This document shows positions 42,929-52,056 of a DNA stretch of 64,000 bases, piece after piece. The position numbers were made by a program, and so were the translations under genes. The notes under the pieces were generated by a model. It was not told the origin of the DNA, ran no database searches, and saw only the letters and a list, made by a program, of their open reading frames with translations. How positions within the stretch are numbered: the first letter of the stretch is position 1; each line of letters opens with the position of its first letter. This DNA comes from Clostridium lacusfryxellense. GTDB lineage: Bacteria; Bacillota; Clostridia; Clostridiales; Clostridiaceae. The stretch covers positions 1 to 64,000 of the forward strand of contig NZ_JAHLEB010000001.1 in the NCBI RefSeq assembly GCF_018861735.1. The letters run 5' to 3'.

Positions 42929-43399
42929 TTATTTTTTTATAAAATTACCTGATTTGCCTCCGGTCTTTTTTAGTACACAAATCTCACCAATTTCCATTTC
43001 TTTATCTACAGCTTTACACATATCATAAATTGTAAGTGCAGCTACAGATGCTGCTGTTAGTGCTTCCATCTCAACACCAGTCTTGTAATCACATTTAACA
43101 CTAGCAAGGATTCGTACTTTGTTAGGAGCCTGTGCTAAAAGTTCTATGTTAATACCGTTTATAGGTAGTGGATGGCACATTGGTATTAACTCAAAAGTTT
43201 TTTTTGCAGCCATAATTCCAGCAATTCGAGCACATGAAAAAACATCGCCTTTGGGTATTTGACCAGTAGTAATAAGAGTGAGCGTTTCTGACTTCATTGT
43301 TACCAATGCCTGTGCTAAAGCTTCCCGCTGAGTGATTTGTTTATCACCCACATCTACCATTCGTGCAGCACCTTTTTCATCTAAATGTGTAAGTTCCAT
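42929..43399 (-). CDS. moaC: Cyclic pyranopterin monophosphate synthase MoaC
   Basis: The 156-residue enzyme works after MoaA to form cyclic pyranopterin monophosphate. Family motifs are all present: [43 protein letters not shown], and [22 protein letters not shown] followed by MCKAVD. It starts the Moco gene run on the minus strand. moaD, moaE and moeB homologs are not visible in the window and must lie elsewhere. Confidence 0.95.
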   Translation of the reverse strand: MELTHLDEKGAARMVDVGDKQITQREALAQALVTMKSETLTLITTGQIPKGDVFSCARIAGIMAAKKTFELIPMCHPLPINGINIELLAQAPNKVRILASVKCDYKTGVEMEALTAASVAALTIYDMCKAVDKEMEIGEICVLKKTGGKSGNFIKK

Positions 43400-43525
43400 T
43401 ATATTTACCCCTCATTTCTTATTTTTAAATATACTATTATTTATGATATTTAAGCTAATGCATATTTCAAACATATACTCATATTATATATTAAGTATAA
43501 TAATTTGCAATTAGGTGGTGTAAGA

Positions 43526-43741
43526 TTGACAATTATAGATGATTTAAGCCCAGAGGATTTACTGATTTTAACTAATGCAATTGCTATAGCGTTTTCAAAA
43601 GGGAAAAGCGCTGATGAAATAAACGTGCTTGGAAATTTTATTGTTGGCATAGGTTGTTTAATGTTAACTATTGCATCTCAACAACAATACATAGCATCAC
43701 TAAAAGATCCAAACGCATCTGAAGATACTATTATAGGGTAA
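43526..43741 (+). CDS. Small conserved clostridial protein, unknown function
   Basis: The 71-residue protein (TIIDDLSPEDLLILTNAIAIAFSK, then a hydrophobic IVGIGCLMLTIASQQQ) has two helices, the second hydrophobic enough to be membrane-associated. I recall the pattern from unnamed clostridial proteins. The start is TTG 43526 because TAGGTGGTG is correctly placed; the open frame extends upstream to 43505. It is divergent from moaC and followed by the duplicated terminator block. Confidence 0.6.
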   Translation: MTIIDDLSPEDLLILTNAIAIAFSKGKSADEINVLGNFIVGIGCLMLTIASQQQYIASLKDPNASEDTIIG

Positions 43742-43789
43742 TAAATTAAGGTCAGTATTCTCTTAAAATATTTTTTTATTTATTAATTA

Positions 43790-43863
43790 AAAAATACTCC
43801 TCCTTGCAATATTAGATAATTAACTTATCTTAATTGTTGCAAGAAAGAGTATTTTATATTTTG
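43790..43863 (-). terminator. Duplicated terminator block, copy 1
   Basis: AAAATACTC/GAGTATTTT outer and CTTGCAA/TTGCAAG inner stems followed (minus strand) by a T-run. The 74-bp block is identical to 45418-45491. Confidence 0.85.
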
Positions 43864-43888
43864 GTATCATAAAATTATTTATAGGCTA

Positions 43889-45211
43889 TTATTTTAGTTC
43901 CTTTGGAGCATAATTTACTTCGATTTTTTCAATCTTTCCGTCCTTAGTCATAAAGGTAACCTCTTCAAATATTTTTCCGTAAGTATAATATTTAAAGGAG
44001 GAGCTAGAATCCTCTTTAGTAGGTTTACCATAAGCTGCAATTACTTGTTCTATAGTGGATTTCTCAGTAATTCCTTTTGGTAGTTCTATAGGAATTACTG
44101 CACCATTGTTGTAGTATTGAACATAAGTAGCGAAACAGTTTTTCAAAGGTTCACCCTTCTCACTATAGTTCTGAATTTGAGTCCTTAGCACTTGATTATC
44201 TTTTCTTAATTCAACGCCAACTGCACTAGATTTCGCAGCAACTACTTCATCACCATTTGATTGAAGTGCCCAACCATTTTTTACGAGCTCAGCAATAGGT
44301 ACTGGTAATTTGTAGAAAGTTCCGCCATATTTAAATTGAAAGGATGATAATTCGGCACCAACACTTGTAGGTGCTTTATAATTTGTAACAACAGCAGGCA
44401 GTCCTGTATTAACAGTAGGAGCTGTTTCTACTTTCGCAGGTTGTACTAAATTCTCTATATTAATAGAATATACCTTTTTGGTTGTTTTATTGAATGTAAT
44501 CTCATATTTTGAATAATCACTGGATTTATAGGTTAATTTAGTTATTGTATCTCCCTCGAATTTATCAGAGGGGTTACCATATGCTGCAATTACTTCATCT
44601 TGTGAGGAATTTATAGTAATTCCTTTTGCAATGTTGATATTTGTTTTTGGATTTTTATCATCAATTGTGTCTACTGTAATCTGGCCAATATAACACTTTG
44701 ACAGTGGTAAAACATCTGTGCCCATATTTGCTATACTTACCATCAGCGATTGGTCACCCTTTTCCAAGTTCACTATATTGTATTTGTTTGGATCCATTGT
44801 AGTAGTACCAAAGTCTTTACCTATCCATCCGTTTTTTTCGAAATCTGAATAGCTAGCAGGCAAAGCATACTTAATACCATCTATTGATACCTCGTATTTA
44901 TATAAATCATCAGATATGGGACCTGAAGATGCTGTTGATTGAGCGGTTACAGCTGCGGCTGCGTCCTCGGCTTGCTTCTTTTGATCAGCAGCGACCTTTT
45001 GATCAGCAACTTTTTTATCGTCAGCTATTTTTTTATCAGCAATTTTTTTAGTAGCAACTATTTGTGCTGAAACCTTTTTAGCCTCTTCTTTTTTAGCAGC
45101 TGATTTTGTGTAAGATGAGATTGTAAAAACTGCGATTATCAAGATTAGTACAACCACTCCAGCTATTAATCCTAGGAGTTTTTTTGGGGTTTTTGGTTTT
45201 GGAGTTTCCAT
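43889..45211 (-). CDS. Membrane-anchored two-repeat protein, paralog 1
   Basis: The 440-residue protein has a short Pro/Lys N-terminus (METPKPKTPKK), one membrane segment (about 12-32), an Ala/Lys/Asp-rich coiled stretch (about 33-90) and a folded extracytoplasmic part made of two similar halves (about 105-255 and 290-438). Each half ends with a (T/N)I..(S/E)S..EVIAAYG(N/K)P motif followed by K(L/Y)TY and a Lys/Tyr-rich hairpin, somewhat like BamE-fold repeats of DUF4309-type proteins. The role is unknown. A near-copy lies just upstream at 45516-46841. The ribosome binding site is weak. Confidence 0.75.
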   Translation of the reverse strand: METPKPKTPKKLLGLIAGVVVLILIIAVFTISSYTKSAAKKEEAKKVSAQIVATKKIADKKIADDKKVADQKVAADQKKQAEDAAAAVTAQSTASSGPISDDLYKYEVSIDGIKYALPASYSDFEKNGWIGKDFGTTTMDPNKYNIVNLEKGDQSLMVSIANMGTDVLPLSKCYIGQITVDTIDDKNPKTNINIAKGITINSSQDEVIAAYGNPSDKFEGDTITKLTYKSSDYSKYEITFNKTTKKVYSINIENLVQPAKVETAPTVNTGLPAVVTNYKAPTSVGAELSSFQFKYGGTFYKLPVPIAELVKNGWALQSNGDEVVAAKSSAVGVELRKDNQVLRTQIQNYSEKGEPLKNCFATYVQYYNNGAVIPIELPKGITEKSTIEQVIAAYGKPTKEDSSSSFKYYTYGKIFEEVTFMTKDGKIEKIEVNYAPKELK

Positions 45212-45417
45212 TTTTTAACACCGTCTCATTTCTTTTATTATTTAAGAAAGGGGCATAATTACAATATGTTTTATTCAATAGTAGATTTGTATAAATATAA
45301 TTTCGTATTTTATAAATAAAACATATAATCATGCATTTCTCATTTACAATTTTGTACAAGTAAACTACTTCCTATATTACCAAAATAAATAATAAAATAC
45401 AAGTAGTGTAAAAACTT

Positions 45418-45491
45418 AAAAATACTCCTCCTTGCAATATTAGATAATTAACTTATCTTAATTGTTGCAAGAAAGAGTATTTTATATTTTG
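45418..45491 (-). terminator. Duplicated terminator block, copy 2
   Basis: Identical by eye to 43790-43863, offset 1628 bp. Confidence 0.85.
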
Positions 45492-45515
45492 TTTAGATAG
45501 GAATTGTATAGTCTA

Positions 45516-46841
45516 TTAATTTAGTTCCTTTGGTGCATAATCTACTTCTATTTTTACGATTTTTCCGTCCTTAGTCGTAAAAGTGGTCTTTTGAAATACT
45601 TTTCCGTAGGTATAATACTTGTAAGAGGAGCTGGTATCCTCTTTAGTAGGTTTACCATAAGCTGCAATAACTTGTTCTATAGTGGATTTCTCTGTTATTC
45701 CTTTTGGTAGTTCTATAGGGAGCATTGCACCATTGTTGTAGTATTGAACATAAGTAGCAAAGCAATTTTTTATAGGTTCGCCCTTTTCACTATAGTTCGC
45801 TATCTGTGTCCTTAGTATCTGGTTGTCTTTTCTTAACTCAATCCCAAATGCACTAGACTTTGCAGCAACCAATTTATCGCCATTTGACTGAAGTACCCAA
45901 CCGTTTTTTACGAGTTCAGCAATTGGTACTGGTAATTTGTATAAACTTCCAGCATACTTAACTTGAAAGGCGTATAAATCGTCACCTAAACTTGTAGGTG
46001 CCTTATAATTTTTAACAACTGCAGGAAGTCCTGTATCAACAGCGGCAGTTGTTTCTTGATTAGCAGGTTTTACTAAATTTTCTAGTTTAATAGAATATAC
46101 CATCTTGGTAGTTTTATCGAATGTAATCTCACATTCTGAATAGCTACCGGATTTATAGGTTAATTTAGTAGTTGTAGTTCCTTCGTATTTGTCAGATGGG
46201 TTACCATATGCTGCAATTACTTCTTCTTGCGAGGACGTTAAAGAAATTCCTTTTGACATTAGGATGTTTGTTTTTTGATTTTTATTAATTGTTTCTATTG
46301 TAATCCGGCCAATATAACACTTTGACAGTGGTAAAACATCTGTCCCCATATTTGCTATACTTACCATCATCGTTTGGTCGCCTTTTTCCAAGTTAACTAT
46401 ATTGTATTTGTTTGGATCCATTGTTTTAGTACCAAAGTCTTTACCTATCCATCCATTCTTTTCGAAATCGGAATAGCTAGCCGGCAAAGCATACTTTATG
46501 CCATCTATTGATACCTCATATTTATATAGATCATCAGATATGGGACCTGAGGTAGCTGTTGCCTCAGCGGTTACAGCTGCAGCTGCAGTTGCGGCTTCAG
46601 CTTGTTTTTTTTGCTCGGCAGCAGCGGCTTGATCGGCAACTATTTTTGCGTCTGCTGTTTTTTTATCTGCTGTTTTTTTATCAGCAACAACTTTTGCAGC
46701 AACAATTTTTGCATTTTCTTTTTTAGCTGCTGATTTTGTGTAAGATGAGATTGTAAAAACTGCGACTAGTAAGATAAGTACAACTACTCCAGCTAATAAG
46801 CCTAGAAGCTTTTTTGGGGTTTTTGGTTTAAGAGTTTCCAT
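45516..46841 (-). CDS. Membrane-anchored two-repeat protein, paralog 2
   Basis: The 441-residue protein is co-linear with 43889-45211 and identical over long stretches (for example SDDLYKYEVSIDGIKYALPA and NGWIGKDFG), with most changes in the Ala/Lys linker (about 38-90) and surface positions of both halves. Membrane segment at about 12-32. It is the first gene of the tandem pair on the minus strand and is divergent from sigI (394 bp apart), so an envelope or stress role under SigI is conceivable but not shown. Confidence 0.75.
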   Translation of the reverse strand: METLKPKTPKKLLGLLAGVVVLILLVAVFTISSYTKSAAKKENAKIVAAKVVADKKTADKKTADAKIVADQAAAAEQKKQAEAATAAAAVTAEATATSGPISDDLYKYEVSIDGIKYALPASYSDFEKNGWIGKDFGTKTMDPNKYNIVNLEKGDQTMMVSIANMGTDVLPLSKCYIGRITIETINKNQKTNILMSKGISLTSSQEEVIAAYGNPSDKYEGTTTTKLTYKSGSYSECEITFDKTTKMVYSIKLENLVKPANQETTAAVDTGLPAVVKNYKAPTSLGDDLYAFQVKYAGSLYKLPVPIAELVKNGWVLQSNGDKLVAAKSSAFGIELRKDNQILRTQIANYSEKGEPIKNCFATYVQYYNNGAMLPIELPKGITEKSTIEQVIAAYGKPTKEDTSSSYKYYTYGKVFQKTTFTTKDGKIVKIEVDYAPKELN

Positions 46842-47234
46842 TTTTAATATCGTCTCATTTCTTTTATTATTTAAGAAAGCGGCATAATTACAATCTCTTT
46901 TATCTAATGTTAGATTAGGATAAATATAATACCGTATTTTATAAAAAAACTATATAATCATGCATTTCTCATTTACAGATTTGTACAAGTTAACTACTTC
47001 CTATATTACCAATATAAAAGAGAATATACAAGCAGTTTAAAAAATTGAATATGTATTAACTCAATGTAATTCTTTAATGTTTTACATTTTTTTGACTTCA
47101 CTTTTATATATGATACATGATATGATTTATTTGAGGGATTTCCGCTTTTTTTAACAAAAAAAAATTCTTTAATTATTTTTATACCCTCTTAAAATTAATT
47201 GTATTTGCGTATACAGAATATAAGGGGTGGACAA
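46842..47234. other. 390-bp divergent spacer
   Basis: The first 200 bp are the duplicated promoter/leader of the anchored protein. The rest is AT-rich sequence upstream of sigI; no clear promoter of either SigA or SigI type could be assigned. Confidence 0.5.
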
Positions 47235-47984
47235 ATGAACTTGAAACTTCTCTTCTATAAAAATAAAAAAACGGCAGTAGATTCAAATGAGGAACAAAGT
47301 TTTAAATTAGATGATTTATTTCCCGTAAACCGCAGTAAATTTATTGAAGACAATAAAGGTTTCATTTATTCAACTACAATTAAACTGTGCAAAAGGCATT
47401 TGATTTGGGAAAATGATGAAGAACTTAGTATAGCCCTTATGGCTTTTAACATAGCCTGCGACAGATATGATAAAACTAAAGGGAACTTTTATGGGTTTGG
47501 TAGAGTTATTATTAAAAATGCATTGATAGATTTTTTTAGAAAAAATAAAAATTCTCCTAAATTGTTGTTTGAGAACAATGATGAAAGTGTGGATTATATA
47601 GATGGAAAAAATTCTATTAACAATTATGAAATTCAAATAGAGAATCAATTTAGAGTTGATGAAATAAATTTATTTTCTAAGGAATTATTGAAATTTAAAA
47701 TTGACTTTAAGTCTCTCATTAAATTATCACCATCTCATACGGATACAAGGAATAATTTATTAAATGTTGCATGGTCATGCGCTAGAGAAGAATCAATATT
47801 AAGTCATTTGATGGTCAAAAGAAGACTACCAGTTAAAGAAGTAATAATATTAACTGCTACTAATATAAAACTTATTGAAAAATGGAGAATATATATAATT
47901 TCTTTAATATTGATAATTATAAACCCAGAATATGTGTATTTGAAATCTTATTTAAATATAAAAGAAGGTGAAATTAATGATTAA
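47235..47984 (+). CDS. sigI: RNA polymerase sigma factor SigI
   Basis: The 249-residue protein is a SigI-type sigma factor: a region 2 with FIEDNKGFIYSTTIKLCKRH, DEELSIALMAFNIACDRYD, GNFYGFGRVIIKNALIDFFRKN, and the SigI C-terminal domain with SHLMVKRRLPVKEVI and KLIEKWRIYIISLILIIINPEY. The start is ATG 47235 behind AAGGGGTGGAC. The stop overlaps the start of rsgI by 8 bp, the standard arrangement with its anti-sigma factor. SigI responds to heat or polysaccharide signals in other Firmicutes. Confidence 0.92.
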   Translation: MNLKLLFYKNKKTAVDSNEEQSFKLDDLFPVNRSKFIEDNKGFIYSTTIKLCKRHLIWENDEELSIALMAFNIACDRYDKTKGNFYGFGRVIIKNALIDFFRKNKNSPKLLFENNDESVDYIDGKNSINNYEIQIENQFRVDEINLFSKELLKFKIDFKSLIKLSPSHTDTRNNLLNVAWSCAREESILSHLMVKRRLPVKEVIILTATNIKLIEKWRIYIISLILIIINPEYVYLKSYLNIKEGEIND

Positions 47985-48915
47985 AACAGGTATTGTAATA
48001 AGTGTTGTGAATAGGAAAGTTGGAATTATGACTTCTAGTGGAGAGTTTGTATATATAAAGGCTAATAATGCATTTCCTAAGGTAGGTGAAATTCACACAG
48101 GAGAATTATATAGGAAAAACTTATTGATATATAAATATGCTTTAATTGCAGCTTCGCTAATGTTTATATTTATTTCAAGTGTTGTTGCTTATGATTACTA
48201 TACTCCTGTTACAACGGTAGTGCTTAGTATTAATCCTTCTGTTTCCCTTGAAGCTAATAGGTGGAATAAAATTATTAGTTCAAAAGCATTAAATTCAGAT
48301 GGGTTATTAATACTTAATAATATCAAACTAAAGTATAAATCTATAGATGATGGTCTGGAACTTTTAGTTATAGAAGCTAAAACTGAAGATTTTATAAATG
48401 ATAAATATATAATTGATAAAAAAATTATTAATGTAGATTTTGAAAGCAATAAAAATAGTACAATAGATATATCTAAGTTTAAGAATGTTGTAGATAGTAA
48501 TAATTTAAGCATAAATATTAATTCGTCTTTAGACACTAATAAAAACATAAATATTACAGCAAATAATAAAAAAATAGACACTTCTAGGTTTAAGAATGGT
48601 AGTTACAAAAAAAAGGACTCCACTGAAAACTTAAATATTGAAAATAATACAGTAAAGAAACCCTCACTAAATAGTAATACTAATACAAAGATTATTACTA
48701 ATAAAAATACAAAAACAAATAAAAATACAAAAACTAAAACAAATAAAAATACAAATACAGTTGAGAAAAAATCCTCTAGAAGTAATCAAGAAGTAAAAAA
48801 GAAGAACAACGAAAATATTAATAACCACACCATGGAAAAAAATAAATCTCAAGATGACAGAAACAAAACAATTAGAAATGTAGATAAAAATAATGGTGAT
48901 AACAAAATTTACTAA
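47977..48915 (+). CDS. rsgI: Anti-sigma-I factor RsgI with low-complexity tail
   Basis: The 312-residue protein has the cytoplasmic RsgI_N domain (1-50, TGIVISVVNRKVGIMTSSGEF), one membrane segment (about 52-72), then the conserved outside segment with YTPVTTVVLSINPSVSLEANRW; Asn86-Pro87 is the bond where RsgI proteins of Clostridium self-cleave. Beyond about 175 it is an Asn/Lys/Thr low-complexity tail with repeated N(T/K)NTKTNKNT units, where other RsgI proteins carry sugar-binding modules. ATG 47977 follows GAAGGTG. The tail may contact the cell wall or polysaccharide directly. Confidence 0.88.
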   Translation: MIKTGIVISVVNRKVGIMTSSGEFVYIKANNAFPKVGEIHTGELYRKNLLIYKYALIAASLMFIFISSVVAYDYYTPVTTVVLSINPSVSLEANRWNKIISSKALNSDGLLILNNIKLKYKSIDDGLELLVIEAKTEDFINDKYIIDKKIINVDFESNKNSTIDISKFKNVVDSNNLSININSSLDTNKNINITANNKKIDTSRFKNGSYKKKDSTENLNIENNTVKKPSLNSNTNTKIITNKNTKTNKNTKTKTNKNTNTVEKKSSRSNQEVKKKNNENINNHTMEKNKSQDDRNKTIRNVDKNNGDNKIY

Positions 48916-48983
48916 TTAACATAAAATAAACAAAATAGACATCATATTGACACCTTTTTGGCATCAAAAACCGTTATGATTGG

Positions 48984-49047
48984 AATATAGAAAGATTACA
49001 AATATAGAAAGATTAATAATAAATTATAAAGATTAATAATAAATTAT
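48984..49047 (+). repeat. Short tandem repeats before the secreted protein gene
   Basis: A 15-bp AATATAGAAAGATTA repeats at 48984 and 49001, and a 20-bp unit repeats exactly at 49008-49027 and 49028-49047, just ahead of the ribosome binding site at 49048. Confidence 0.8.
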
Positions 49048-49062
49048 GAGGGGTAAATATTT

Positions 49063-49518
49063 ATGATATATATTTTTTTTAAGAAGAAAATTATAACGGG
49101 GTTACTAACAGGCGGAATACTTTTATCATCTGTGAGTATAACTTTTGCTGCAACTCCAAACCCATTAAATATCAATAGAATGCTATCTTTGTCAAATGAG
49201 TCCATAAAAATAGGTGATGGAATACATCCTGGTTTAGCTACAAATATTGTAACAGGGAACACTATAACACAAACTGAGGCAAATAGAATTAAAGACGTTC
49301 TAAATAAAACAGAGTTTTCAAGAAAAACAAGTTCACAAAAGACTAAAGATCTTACTGAGAGAGAAAAAGAAATATATATAAATAGTAATAAGATAAAACA
49401 TATAAATCCACAAACAGCCCTTGTAAGTAATGGGACAATAACGCAAGCCCAAGCTGACAAAATTATAATGAAGCAACTATATCTTTGTCAATCTAGAGTG
49501 TCACAAAGTTTTCTTTGA
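49063..49518 (+). CDS. Small secreted protein with two TITQ repeats (DUF2680-like)
   Basis: The 151-residue protein has a signal peptide (about 1-30, ending TFAA) and two short copies of a helical motif, (V)TGNTITQTEANRIKDVL (about 63-80) and SNGTITQAQADKIIMK (about 122-137), the pattern of DUF2680-type secreted proteins. Between them is a Lys/Glu-rich stretch. No catalytic residues are evident. It follows rsgI by 147 bp on the same strand and may be part of the SigI regulon. GAGGGG lies nine bases before the ATG. Confidence 0.7.
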   Translation: MIYIFFKKKIITGLLTGGILLSSVSITFAATPNPLNINRMLSLSNESIKIGDGIHPGLATNIVTGNTITQTEANRIKDVLNKTEFSRKTSSQKTKDLTEREKEIYINSNKIKHINPQTALVSNGTITQAQADKIIMKQLYLCQSRVSQSFL

Positions 49519-49563
49519 AAAAATAGCCTCAAATACATGGAACTAAAATCATAAAACGCTGGT

Positions 49564-49600
49564 AAAAGGGAATTCATATCAAGATGGATTCCCTTTTGCT
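49564..49600 (+). terminator. Terminator with GGGAATTCAT stem
   Basis: AAAAGGGAAT (49564-49573) pairs with ATTCCCTTTT (49588-49597), with weaker inner pairing. Confidence 0.8.
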
Positions 49601-49677
49601 ATGAGTTATAATATAATAAAAAAAGACATGTAAGAATAGAGTTTACTCTAATACATAATGCCAGGAGGGGTTGTCAT

Positions 49678-50586
49678 ATGAAATATTTAATAATTGGTGC
49701 AGGTGGCACAGGGGGATGTATTGGTGGGTATTTATCCAAAATCGGAAAAGACGTTTCATTTATAGCAAGGGGTACACATCTAAAGGCTATAAAGGAAAAA
49801 GGACTTATTATTCACTCGTTGCAAAATGGTGAGATAAAGCTGGAAAATGTTAAGGCATACGATAGTAACGAAGAGTTTGGAAAGTTTGATGTGATTTTCA
49901 TATGTGTTAAAGGATATTCATTGCACGAGATTATTTCCACCATAAAGAAGGCTTCTCATGAGAAAACAATTGTAATTCCTATTTTGAATGCGTTAAGTAC
50001 TGAAAAAAAATTATCGAAGGAATTATCTGGTATAACTGTCCTTGATGGTTGTATTTATATTGGGGCATACATATCAGCACCTGGCGTAATTACACAGGAC
50101 ATCAAGATTTTTAGAGTTGTTTTTGGGGCTAAAGAAAACACAAATGTGGATATGGGTTTGTTATATAAAATTAAGTTAGATCTTGAGCAATCAGGAATTG
50201 AGGGAGTTATATCGGATAATATAAGCCGAGATTTATTTAAAAAATTTTCATTTACATCTGCTTTTGCTGCGACGGGGGTATACTTTGATGCTATGGCAGG
50301 TGAATTTCAAAAGGATGGAGAATGCAGAGATATGTTTATATTACTGCTTAAGGAATTGCAAAAGATCGCAGTTGTATTAAATATTAAATTGGACACCGAT
50401 TTAGTAAAAGAAAATCTTGTTATTTTAAGTGGGTTTAGTCTAGATACTACAGCCTCCATGCAAAAAGATCTTAAGACTGGCACAAACAGTGAAAAGGATG
50501 AACTAATATTTAACATTGTGCGTATTGCTGAAAAGTATGACATCGACATTCCAAATTATAGAAAGATAGCAGAGTCTTTAAAATGA
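49678..50586 (+). CDS. panE: Ketopantoate reductase (2-dehydropantoate 2-reductase) family
   Basis: The 302-residue protein has the NADPH-binding GAGGTGGCIGGYL motif (about 7-19), FIARGTHL, the FICVKGYSL segment with the likely catalytic Lys, NALSTEKKL, and a C-terminal helical domain with SMQKDLKTGTNSEKDEL, which fits ApbA/PanE enzymes (NADPH reduction of ketopantoate to pantoate for CoA synthesis). It stands alone with an AGGAGGGG site. Some family members act on other 2-keto acids, so the pathway is not certain. Confidence 0.85.
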   Translation: MKYLIIGAGGTGGCIGGYLSKIGKDVSFIARGTHLKAIKEKGLIIHSLQNGEIKLENVKAYDSNEEFGKFDVIFICVKGYSLHEIISTIKKASHEKTIVIPILNALSTEKKLSKELSGITVLDGCIYIGAYISAPGVITQDIKIFRVVFGAKENTNVDMGLLYKIKLDLEQSGIEGVISDNISRDLFKKFSFTSAFAATGVYFDAMAGEFQKDGECRDMFILLLKELQKIAVVLNIKLDTDLVKENLVILSGFSLDTTASMQKDLKTGTNSEKDELIFNIVRIAEKYDIDIPNYRKIAESLK

Positions 50587-50720
50587 TTAATTAACCAACA
50601 TAAGTAATTTAAAGAGCCAATATTTGCTGAACCTATCTCTATATGTTATTATATTCAGATGATAAAACTTTTAAACATAATATATTTAAAAATAAAATGT
50701 TATGTAGGGGGGATAGAGAA

Positions 50721-51854
50721 TTGAGTAAAAAATTTAAAAAAATAGTTTCAGCAGTAATGGCGATTGGTGTAATTATGTGCGTTAGTTCTACTAGCGTATA
50801 TGCAGATGTAACCTCAGATAAGGCGAAAATCAAGCAGGTTCAAGCTCAAAGAAACGACCTTGAAAATAAAGTCGAGAGTGTGAATAAGCAGCATAAAATA
50901 ATTATGTCTAAAATCAGTAGCAATGAGAAGAATATAACTATAACACAAAATAATATTAAACAAACAAAAATAAATATTGTAAAAGCAGAGACTAATATAA
51001 AAGCTGAACAGGTTATTTTTGATAAAAGAATGAGAGTTATGTATATGAATGGCACATCAAGCTATATAGAGGTTGTACTAGGTTCAAATGGTATAAATGA
51101 TTTAATATCCAGAGTGGAAAATATTAGAAGAATAGTAACCTTTGATCAAAATATTATTGATAATTTGAAAACAAAACAGGCAGCAATTAATGTGAAAAAA
51201 GAGGCATTAGAGGCAGGAAATATAAAGTTATTAGCTTTAAGAGGTGATAACAAAAAGGATTTAGCTACCTTAATAAAGCAAAAATCAGACCAAGATGTAT
51301 TATCATCAAAATTAGAAGCTTTGGAAAAGCAGTATGGTGCTCAACTGGTAATAGATGAGGCTATTTTAGTAAGACAAGCTATACAAGCAAGAAAAGCGGC
51401 AGAAGAAAAACAAGCGTTAATTAATTCCCAAAAAGCTAAAAAACAAGTAAGTAATACTCCTCAAGCAAATACTCCTATTACTAGCAATTCAAGTGATTTG
51501 GACTTGCTTGCTAGATTAATAACTGCTGAAGCAGGAGGAGAATCTTATAATGCTCAGGTTGCTGTAGGCGCAGTAGTTTTAAATAGAGTTAAGAGCAGTA
51601 GTTTTCCGAGTTCTATAAGAGAGGTTATCTATCAAAAGACCTATGCTCATTATGAATTTACGCCAGTTCTAAATGGTAATATTGATAGACCTGCATATTC
51701 AAGTGCTGTACAAGCTGCAAAAGAAGCACTAAGCGGAAACGATCCAACAAATAATGCACTGTTTTTTTATAGTGGTGGCAAACCTTCAGGCCTTACTTTA
51801 CCACAACCAGTTTCCATAATAATAGGCAATTTAACATTTATTAATATGTTATAA
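50721..51854 (+). CDS. Secreted coiled-coil SleB-like cell wall hydrolase
   Basis: The 377-residue protein has a signal peptide (about 1-28, ending VYA), a long coiled coil (about 30-235) of the PcsB/CwlO type that normally contacts FtsEX or regulates the enzyme, a Gln/Ala/Lys linker, and a SleB hydrolase domain (about 255-377) with LITAEAGGESYNAQVAVGAV and GNDPTNNALFFYSGG. The catalytic domain is clearly homologous to that of the LysM protein at 120-1187. The start is TTG 50721, behind AGGGGGGAT; the reading frame upstream to 50643 is unlikely to be translated. Confidence 0.9.
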   Translation: MSKKFKKIVSAVMAIGVIMCVSSTSVYADVTSDKAKIKQVQAQRNDLENKVESVNKQHKIIMSKISSNEKNITITQNNIKQTKINIVKAETNIKAEQVIFDKRMRVMYMNGTSSYIEVVLGSNGINDLISRVENIRRIVTFDQNIIDNLKTKQAAINVKKEALEAGNIKLLALRGDNKKDLATLIKQKSDQDVLSSKLEALEKQYGAQLVIDEAILVRQAIQARKAAEEKQALINSQKAKKQVSNTPQANTPITSNSSDLDLLARLITAEAGGESYNAQVAVGAVVLNRVKSSSFPSSIREVIYQKTYAHYEFTPVLNGNIDRPAYSSAVQAAKEALSGNDPTNNALFFYSGGKPSGLTLPQPVSIIIGNLTFINML

Positions 51855-51895
51855 AACTAAGGGGAGCTCACTTTGTGAACTCCCCTTAGTTTTAT
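51851..51895 (+). terminator. Terminator after the coiled-coil hydrolase
   Basis: A 20-bp stem (51851-51870 with 51876-51895; one G-T) with a five-base loop. Confidence 0.88.
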
Positions 51896-52056
51896 ACAAA
51901 TTAGTATATCATATGCTACTGTTTTTAGGGTATAATAGATTAATAAAATAATAAACTATATCTTGCAAATATTAATTGCTGATATTAATGTAGAAGGTAG
52001 CAGTTAATTTTTTAAGAATGAAAAATATGTAAAAACAAAAAATGGAGGTAAAGAAA

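Larger units (their letters stand above)
43790..45417 (-). repeat. Tandem duplication unit 1
   Basis: Promoter region, gene and terminator form a 1628-bp unit repeated at 45418-47045. The terminator block is unchanged; promoter and coding parts have diverged. Confidence 0.85.
45418..47045 (-). repeat. Tandem duplication unit 2
   Basis: Second unit; its 5' region (46842-47045) matches 45212-45417 with blocks such as CGTCTCATTTCTTTTATTA, CATGCATTTCTCATTTACA and AACTACTTCCTATATTACCAA. Confidence 0.85.

Noticed and set aside
45093-45359. 88-residue frame upstream of paralog 1
   Set aside because: It overlaps the start of the real gene in another frame and lies in the duplicated leader; no coding signal.
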